The translations under genes were made by a program, and so were the position numbers. Below are positions 56,745 to 64,000 of a stretch of 64,000 nt of DNA, piece after piece; position 1 is the first letter of the stretch; every line of letters starts with the position of its first letter. Below the pieces are notes generated by a model. It saw only the letters and a list, made by a program, of their open reading frames with translations, had not been told where the DNA came from and searched no databases. The stretch spans positions 372,001 to 436,000 of the forward strand of contig JAEQBH010001842.1 in assembly GCA_016808115.1 (NCBI GenBank), in the 5' to 3' direction. Origin of the DNA: Tetrastigma voinierianum. Its lineage: Eukaryota; Streptophyta; Magnoliopsida; Vitales; Vitaceae.

Positions 56745-57900
56745 GGGAGTTAGGGAAAGTACAGCGGAGTTTGATTACAACATGAAGTGGGGGCAATTTC
56801 AGAGGTGATATTTGAGGGGAGGGGCAATTTCAAGGGTGATATTCGAGTTTTGGGGAAAGTACAGTGCACTTTGATTACAGCATGAGGTGGGGGCAATTTC
56901 AAAGAGGTGATATTTGAGTTTTGGGGAAATTATAGTGTACTTTGATTACAGCATGAGGTGGGGGACAATATTAGATAGGTGATATTTGAGGTGGGGAGCA
57001 ATTTGAGAGAGGTGATATTTGTTGAGTTTTGGGAAAAGTATAGCAGACTTTGATTATAGAATGAGGTGGGGGGCAATATCACAAAGATATTTGAGTTTTG
57101 GGAAATTATAGCGGACTTTGATTATAGCATGAGGTGGGGGGCAATTCCAGAGAGGTAATATTTGAGGTGAGGGGTAATTTCAGAGGTGATATTTGAGTTT
57201 TAGGAAAAGTATAGTGGACTTTGATTACAGCATGAGGTGGGGGGGAAATTTCAGAGGCGATATTTGAGTTTTGGAGAAAGTATAATGGACTTTTATTACA
57301 ACATGAGGTGGGGGGCAATTTTAAAGAGGTGATATTAGATGTGGGGGCAATTTCAGAGGTGATATTTGAGTTTTGGGGAAAGTATAGTGGACCTTGATTA
57401 CAACATGGGGTGGGAGGCAATTTCAGAGAGGTGATATTTGAGTTTTGGGGAAAGTATAGTGGACTTCGATTACAGTATAAGGTGGGGGATAGCTCCAGAG
57501 AAGTGATATTTGAGGTGAGAGGCAATTTCAGAGGTGATATTTGAGTTTGGGGAAAGTATAGTGGACTTCGATTACAGCATAAGGTGGGGGATAGTTCCAG
57601 AGAAGTGATATTTGAGGTGAGAGGCAGTTTCAGAGGTGATATTTGAGTTTGGGGAAAGTATAGTGGACTTCGATTACAGGCATATGGTGGGGGATAGTTC
57701 CAGAGAAGTGATATTTGAGGTGAGAGGCAATTTCTGAGGTGATATTTGAGTTTTGGGGAAAGTAAGTGGACTTTGATTTTAGCATGAGTTGGGGGGCAAT
57801 TTCACAGAAATTATATTTGAGTTTTGGGGAAAATATAGTGGACTTTAATTACAACATGAGGTGGGGGAAAATTTCAGTGAGGTGATATTTTAGGCCCAAC
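56745..57900. repeat. Minisatellite at the 5' end of the P450
   Basis: About 13 units follow one another from only ~40 bp upstream of the P450 start codon. Each contains GGGAAAGTATAGTGGACTTT, GATTACAGCATGAGGTGGGG and GCAATTTCAGAGGTGATATT followed by TGAGTTTTG. Short units (~70 bp) alternate with long ones (~100 bp) that repeat the CAATTTCAGAGGTGATATTTGA part. The first unit is part of the region where the P450 promoter or 5' UTR is expected. A 139-codon minus ORF at 57,106-57,525 is a repeat shadow. Confidence 0.85.
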
Positions 57901-58575
57901 TGTATGAGAAAATGGAAGAGTCGTGTGAGATTACAACATGGGGGTGGGGGCCGGGGTTGTGAAATTTAAGTGAGGTGATATTTTAGGCCCACCGTATGAG
58001 AAAATGGAAGTGTGAGATTAGATCTCTGGGGTTTTTAGAGATCTAGTTTAAAAAAATAAAAATCCTTCAAATATAATAGGTTTAAAAATATTTCTAAATT
58101 TAAATATAGCTTGTGCCACCTAGTACAGAAGACACTTTTAATTTTAAAGTCGATTTTTTAAAAGACATTTTCTAAAACGACTTAAAATTTTGAATTTATA
58201 CTTAGGTATTTGTAATTTCAGTGAGTGCGATATTTTGCGCCCACCGTATGAGAAATGGAAGAGTCGTGAGATTACAACATGGTGTGGGGGTCGGGGCTTT
58301 TGGCTATGAATTTGCGAGGTGATATTTGGCAGCTCCACCGTATGGAGAAAATGGAAGTGCGAGATTGGGACCCATGGCTTGTAGATTCCAGCTTGTTAAA
58401 AATAAAAAAAAATCCTCAAATATAACAGTGCTTAAAAAATACTTCTAAATTTGTTAGCTTTGTGTGCCATCTAAAAAGTGTATCTTCTAGAGACACTTTT
58501 AATTTAAAAAGTGTATCTTCAAAAGACATTTTCTAAAATTCACTTAAAATTTCGAATTTATAATCTAAAGTCATT
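57890..58575. repeat. Tandem duplication of a ~360-bp segment
   Basis: GGCCCACCGTATGAGAAAATGG, the ATTACAACATGG piece and the CTTTTAATTTTAAAG to AAAGACATTTTCTAAAA block appear at about 57,900-58,200 and again at about 58,230-58,570, offset by roughly 360 bp. The segment links the minisatellite to the palindromic array on the right. Confidence 0.65.
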
Positions 58576-59345
58576 TTCAAGAGACACATTCGCACTATCA
58601 CTGGAAGCAGATTTCAAATTGGCGAAAAATTAATTTACACTGAAAGCCGCTTCGGTCAGACACTAAGATTTTCCTCGCTGGAAAGGCCTCTTCAAAAGAC
58701 ATCAATTTTGAAAATTTATAATTTACACTCGAAAATGCCTTTTCGCTAAACACTTTGCACTATTTTCATTAAAATGTCTTTTAAAGTACACATTTACACT
58801 ATTTCGTCGAAAAGGTTTTGAATATATAATTTCTACATAATTTCCTCAAAATTTTCAATTACATCAAAATGTTCCAAGCACATTACTCGCACTATTTCGT
58901 TAAGTTCGCCTTTTGAGCAGACATTTTCTCATAATTTTGAAATTTTTTCAATTTACACTAAAAGTGTCTTTTGAAGAGACGCCTTCATAATTCTGGAAAA
59001 TTTCAATTTACACCTGAAATGGTTTTGAAAAGAGACATTCGCACTATTTCGCTGAGTTGCCTTCAAGAGACACTTCATAATTTTCAAAATTCTTTATTTT
59101 GTACCTGAAGTTTCGTTTCAAGACACCTCATAATTCCTTTAAAATTTCAATTTTACACTAAAAGCGATTTCTCAAGCAAACACCTTGCATCTATTTCGCT
59201 GAATGTGTTTTTCAAGGTACATTTTCACACTTCAAAATTTCAATTTACACTGAAAGTATCTTTTGAAGAGACACCTTTGCACTATTTCATAAACAACAAT
59301 TATTCTAAACGTGTTACTTCAAGAGACACTTTTAGACCATTCTAT
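58480..59345. repeat. Degenerate palindromic array (GTGTCTTTTGAAGAGACAC)
   Basis: About eight to ten irregular units contain the near-palindrome GTGTCTTTTGAAGAGACAC, then TTTGCACTATTTCGCTGAA, then AAAATTTCAATTTACACT. Intact-looking cores occur near 58,965 and 59,255. Unit spacing is about 95-130 bp. There is no coding potential; the 73-codon ORF at 59,205-59,426 follows the repeat. Confidence 0.7.
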
Positions 59346-59519
59346 AAGAAAACTTTTATATTAAACACTTCATCTCTAATACAAATCACAAATTTATCAC
59401 CTGTATACATCAAGATCAACATTTAATCCAATATCAATCAAACCAAACTAACTAAGTCAACACCTTTCAATAGACTATATAACAAACATCCAAAGAACCA
59501 ATAATATCAAAAACATGAA

Positions 59520-61204
59520 TTATAAGTAGAAGTATCCAAAATATACATTACATATACTAACATAAAAAATACATGTACCAACATTAAAAAAACTAACAAT
59601 ATCGGAAATACAAGTCAAATGTAGTAAGATCCGCAATGAAATCACATGTGCCAGCCTTCCTTTTTCTCGTGATTGGACGGCCCATGATGTCCAACCATTG
59701 GTTCTATGACTAGGAGTGCACCTTCTCATGTTCCCAACGACCATGTCTCCTCCCGCCAGATCTCCTATCACGCCCTCGCCACGATCATCATCTGTTTCGA
59801 TCAACATTGGATCTGTAGGGAACACTCCTCAACATTGACATAAATTTCCAATGGTCAAGTAAGATGATGCAACAAGTGGCACTGTATGGTGTGTAGACGG
59901 AACTTCCACAAGTGTAATACGAGAGTCCTCCATGTGCAAATGCTGGCTAATGTCACCCAATGGTGTACTCGAAGATCGGGACGATGACTAGTCCTCTCAT
60001 CCTATGAGCTCCCCCTCCTCCGGTCTGTGGACCTCAGACGAGGTTCATGATGTGGTGCCCTATCATCAATCGACGGCATGTGAAACAACCTATATGTTTA
60101 AATTTCTCCCATGTGACCTCGTCCTCCGGGTTCGCATCGCCGTGATTTAAGGTCGAGTTGTGTAACTACACCAATACTATACGGAACATGTAAGCAATCC
60201 ATCTCACGATAGCCCTTAATACAAAGAGTACACAACTGTGGATGCGCATATCCTAAAGGTGCACATCATGGTATCTGATATGCTACTAGTCCGCAAATCA
60301 CATAAAAGCCGAAGTTCGGGATGTTAAAAATATAATATAATATCATAAATATATAAGACATGAAAATTACCACAATATGGAAGGACTCAAGACGAGTAAG
60401 AAATCGAATAGTAATCGAGCGATACCAGACCATGTATGAATCATGATACCCCAATGGACCAAATGTCATATGATCCCTAGCAATATGATCGTGCCTAAAT
60501 GCCCATCGTCGAATGTACTATCCATGCCGTTCAGTCTAATTAACATCATGCCTACCTCTCAAATCACATTTATGTAAGTTTGAATCATTGTCACATGGTT
60601 AGAGAATCCTTGTTTAAACCCAAACCGTCAGATAACACTATCGTCTATGCCATTCAACAATGTGGAAACATATCAATGGTGATATAGTGCACCAAAGATA
60701 TTTCCTAACTAAACAATAATCGGGAAGTCCACCACTCACATCATCATCATAACACAACCATATAATCTGTTGTTAAATAAAATTTTTTTGTTATTTGTAA
60801 TCAAGAGTTTGGAAATTGTTGAAAGAAGATAGTTAAAGTAAAGAAGTCGAAGTTTTATTTTTACCTATAATTCATGCTAGTCGATCAAGCTTAGTAATTT
60901 GATATCAAGGATAAAAACATGCATAGATGATGAGTGTCCACATCATCTTCCATCTCGTAGTAAAAAGAAACATAGAATTTAACCTAAGTACTTTGAATTG
61001 GATCATAAACATTATAAAAGATGACTTTTAATCGGATCATAATAGTAACATTAATGATAATTTTCTACACATACCGAATGGCCAAGTGAGCTGCGTGTAA
61101 TCGATCATCACGTGGAGTTATATAAACGATTAGAGGTGCAATGTATGGAAATCTATCCCATATCCATATCTGAAGTAATATCAATGGCCCAAATATATCA
61201 TGAG
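59520..61204 (-). pseudogene. Plant mobile domain (MAIN-like) gene, decayed and truncated
   Basis: On the minus strand FGPLILLQIWIWDRFPYIAP at about 61,138-61,197 matches the conserved LLQxWxWERF region of plant mobile domain proteins. Further left come TISPLICFHIVEWHRR (60,640-60,690) and HDHIARDHMTFG with HDSYMVWYRSITIRFLT (60,400-60,505), the order seen in MAIN-like proteins. Such domains occur both in host genes and in Mutator-like transposons. Stops and frame changes break the ORF. The N-terminal part is absent, because an LTR-like repeat begins at 61,205. A 101-codon ORF at 59,520-59,825 may be the decayed C-terminus. Confidence 0.7.
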
Positions 61205-64000
61205 TGTCACACCCCCGATTCCTATCCGACCTTCGATTAAGTGGATCCGAACCAGTCCACAGTGGCGAGACTATATATCGGGACTCATTGACGGCTCATC
61301 GTAGCCGAATCAGACTACAAAAGTACAAAACAATTTCTGTAATAACAAAAATCATTTACATATACAAAAGAATTACCACTGGAGTGTTGTCCATCAAAAT
61401 CTATACACATATACTGAGTCCCATTACTTCTCAATATACAAAACTTATACCTATTCCAAAATACGTAGATCATGGAAGCAAAGCAAGGCGGTGAGCCACC
61501 ATTCATGAGTCGGCCTCGTCTCGGGCCGATGGATGTCCTGCTCTCTATCCCTTGTCTTCTGCTTCTGTACCTACACGGATTGAACACCCGTGCTAAGCTT
61601 TACTTTTAGTGAACATGCTACGGACAACTACTAATGGTGACCCGTCCCAAGCTTATACATATGCATTCATATATCTATACATATTCATATAACTTTTATT
61701 ACTCATTCATCTTACATTCCTATTTCATGTCAATCTTTTCCGTTACATGTTCTATGTCTTTGGCATATCTACGTCATACTTCACATCTGATTCTCAAGTT
61801 TCTATACTTATTATTCCATATTCATTCTATAACTTATTGCTTTTCATATCATAACATACTTCTTTCAGATTATACGAATTTCTATCACATCTTTATATCT
61901 CTTATGAGTGCATTTATACTTCTATTAATATCATATCATATACCGGTCATAGGTTTTCACATATACTTTCATGTGCTTACATACTATACTTTTCATATAC
62001 CTTTCTCTTTTATATACTTTATGTACTTTTCATGTGTTCATCTTTCATGCTATAGCCTATTGTTTTTCATGTTCTATTACATATTCTTTCATATACTTTT
62101 CATGTCCTCTTATACTGTATTTCTTGTTCTTGTAACGCATACTATCTATCGCATAGCGCTGTTATGCTTCTCATATCATATCATATATACTTTATACATT
62201 TCCTTACATATACTTTTCATTTTATTTTCTCATGCCCGTAAATACCAAAAAAGAAGTGGATACAGTGAAACTATGAAGGCCCTATACGCCTTGCATCACC
62301 GTACGGGGAATAGCTGGTCTATAAAGGGTCCTGAGATGCTGTTATCATTGCAGGCCTAGGTCAAATGACCATTCATAGGGCTCACAAAGGCGTTGTGGTG
62401 ACCCTCTCTTCTCGGGCCACCGTGATCCAAACGGGATCTATCTCATCGACCCAAACGGGGCCTCGATATCGAATGTAACTTCTATACGCGCTGCATTTGT
62501 TTCCTAGCGACATGCCAATCTATCCCCTTACTGGCCATACACGAATGTGCAATCCGCTTTATTACATTTTCTGCACATATCTCATAAGCATGAATAACTA
62601 TTGTTATCATGATTGCTTATGCACATATACTATCATTACTTTAATCAGATTCGCTCTCATATCCAGCTTCATATTACTAAGGCTCTCATATTTCTTATAA
62701 CATATATTCCTATATTTTTATCATGCATGCATTTACTCATTTTTATATTCATATATGTCTATCATTCGTATACATGTACTCATTCCTGTAAGATCTATAT
62801 CTCTTGTTAACTTATATCTCTATGTACTTTATTAGACTATCATATCTTATGACATATACTCTATACATTTCTATATTTGTATTTTTATCATACTCCTATC
62901 TCCCCTGAGTGCAGAACGTAGACTCTTTCTTAATACCCTTAGGTACCCTTCATGTCCAACCTATTTACCTTTTATCATTTCTTATCTGACACACACGTAT
63001 AAACATCTCGCTTTGCTTGGGACCGAAGATAAAGCAATTGAATGAGACTCGTACAATATATACCCGAAGGTACAATAATATGGTACGGAATATAGACGGC
63101 TCGGCTCATGTAATGGGTTCAGAGACTAGCAAGAGTGCCAAAGCATCGATCATATGTCACACTGAATTCTCATCCACCCAATCGACGGATACGAACTCGA
63201 GCTCAAAAGTAGAATATATAATGGACTTTTACCTTGATAATCGACATTATTATATCCAAGTCTTATAATATATCAACATATCATATGCTAAAGTCCAAAA
63301 TGCAAACTACTAATCGTAGTGGTGTTTGGCAGATCATAAATACAATACTGAGTCCCATTTACATATTCAAAAACTATACATTTACATTTGTTGATCGTGA
63401 GTGCTTAAACCCAGTGATGAAACCTCACTGTAAGCTGGGTCCTACAGAACGCGTGAATATCATTGCCTCTTTCTTCTATACCTAGACTGATTAAACTCAG
63501 GCGTTTTACGCCTTAGTAGAACATAGTAATATGCATATGCACAGCTTATAATAAGCATATAACAATACAAGAGCATTAGAAATCAGATGCATTCATATCA
63601 TGGACTTCAAGTACAAGTAGTTATGCTTATAATGCACTTATCTTATCTTATCTCCCGTAGGGAGTTGCTGCAGCTATTCTATGCGTAACTTATACTTATA
63701 ACACACTTATGTTGATTTGGGACTCCCGTAGGAGTTACAGAGCTTATTCGTATTCAGAACTTATACTTATAATGCATCTATGTTTAGTCTGACCCCGTAG
63801 GAGTTACAAGAGCTATTCATATTTAGAAATACCCATGGGTACATAGACGAATCGATACACCTTCTCAAGCTTCCTCTTATTCATTATTCAGTTATTATCA
63901 TATAATCCATGGGAATACCTAGTCCAGTTAAGCACAAAAGTGTAAGACACATCACAATACATCCGAAGATACTATACAAGATGGAAGTGCCGTAAAGACA
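61205..64000 (-). mobile_element. Long LTR-like repeat running off the right edge
   Basis: It begins at TGTCACACCCCCG, which in reverse orientation gives a GGGGGTGTGACA end. It shares with the 47,050-51,276 insert, in opposite orientation, CCGTGCTAAGCTTTAC (61,582-61,597), AAGAAGTGGATA (62,251-62,262), CATGCCAATCTATCC and long CATATACTTTTCAT-like low complexity. Two diverged copies of an internal block (TACTGAGTCCCATT near 61,413 and 63,348; CGCCTTAGT near 63,509) suggest an internal duplication or two nested copies. A 241-codon ORF at 61,634-62,359 is low complexity. A chromovirus LTR is inferred. Confidence 0.5.
63615..63835. repeat. Three tandem units of about 70 bp
   Basis: Three consecutive units each contain ACTTATACTTATAA, a short variable part, CCCGTAGGAGTTAC and AGAGCTATTC. 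The period is about 70 bp, and the units lie inside the long LTR-like repeat. Confidence 0.75.

Noticed and set aside
57106..57525. 139-codon minus-strand ORF with NITSLKLPPTSC repeats
   Set aside because: The protein periodicity simply mirrors the minisatellite unit; neighbouring units break the frame.
61634..62359. 241-codon ORF on the plus strand, longest in the window
   Set aside because: It is dominated by Tyr, Ser, Ile, Phe and His from CATATACTTTTCAT-like low-complexity DNA, has no domain, and lies within an LTR-like repeat.

Overview
This window is repeat-rich nuclear DNA from a flowering plant, most likely a eudicot. The evidence is a plant-type cytochrome P450 of the CYP72 clan with four exons and GT-AG introns, a plant mobile domain (MAIN-like) relic, Ty3/gypsy Tat and Athila elements, a Ty1/copia element and MITE-like repeats. 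The Athila gag and some degenerate repeats remind me of grapevine, but the species is a guess. I found no rRNA, tRNA, CRISPR or bacterial operon.

Layout. 1-3.2 kb: LTR-like repeat fragments. 3.24-4.40 kb: a foldback DNA element with long terminal inverted repeats, then a short palindromic array and a tiny P450 exon relic at 4.77 kb. 5-8.8 kb: AT-rich sequence with TA microsatellites, a GATATTT-rich repeat and a small MITE. 8.87-13.56 kb: Tat element A (minus), with no protein domains and about 50 copies of a ~54-bp repeat. 13.85-32.98 kb: Tat element B (minus), also without gag-pol, interrupted by an Athila element (14.84-25.35 kb) and by an LTR-like insert (30.03-31.83 kb). 33-34.2 kb: MITE-like AT-rich DNA. 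34.23-45.24 kb: Tat element C (plus), with decayed gag-pol, a ~97-bp array and an antisense ORF region. 45.58-53.51 kb: a 5'-truncated copia element, split at 47,050-51,276 by a precise 4.2-kb insertion. 53.95-54.33 kb: a MITE-like element. 54.48-56.71 kb: a CYP721-like P450 on the minus strand, with intact splice sites but coding lesions. 56.75-59.35 kb: a minisatellite starting in the P450's own upstream flank, a 360-bp duplication and a palindromic array. 59.5-61.2 kb: a plant mobile domain pseudogene (minus), cut at 61,205 by an LTR-like repeat running off the right edge.

The only candidate host genes are the P450 and the mobile-domain relic; both are damaged as read. The mobile elements form a stack of nested insertions: A and C each appear to sit inside older MITE-like DNA, B was hit by Athila and by a putative solo LTR, and the copia element was hit by another putative solo LTR. 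The most unusual observations are three related Tat copies whose tandem arrays differ in monomer length, a TATA-like motif conserved ahead of the antisense ORF in two copies, and the minisatellite at the P450 5' end. The many small indels may be real decay or unpolished long-read error; the sequence alone does not decide.
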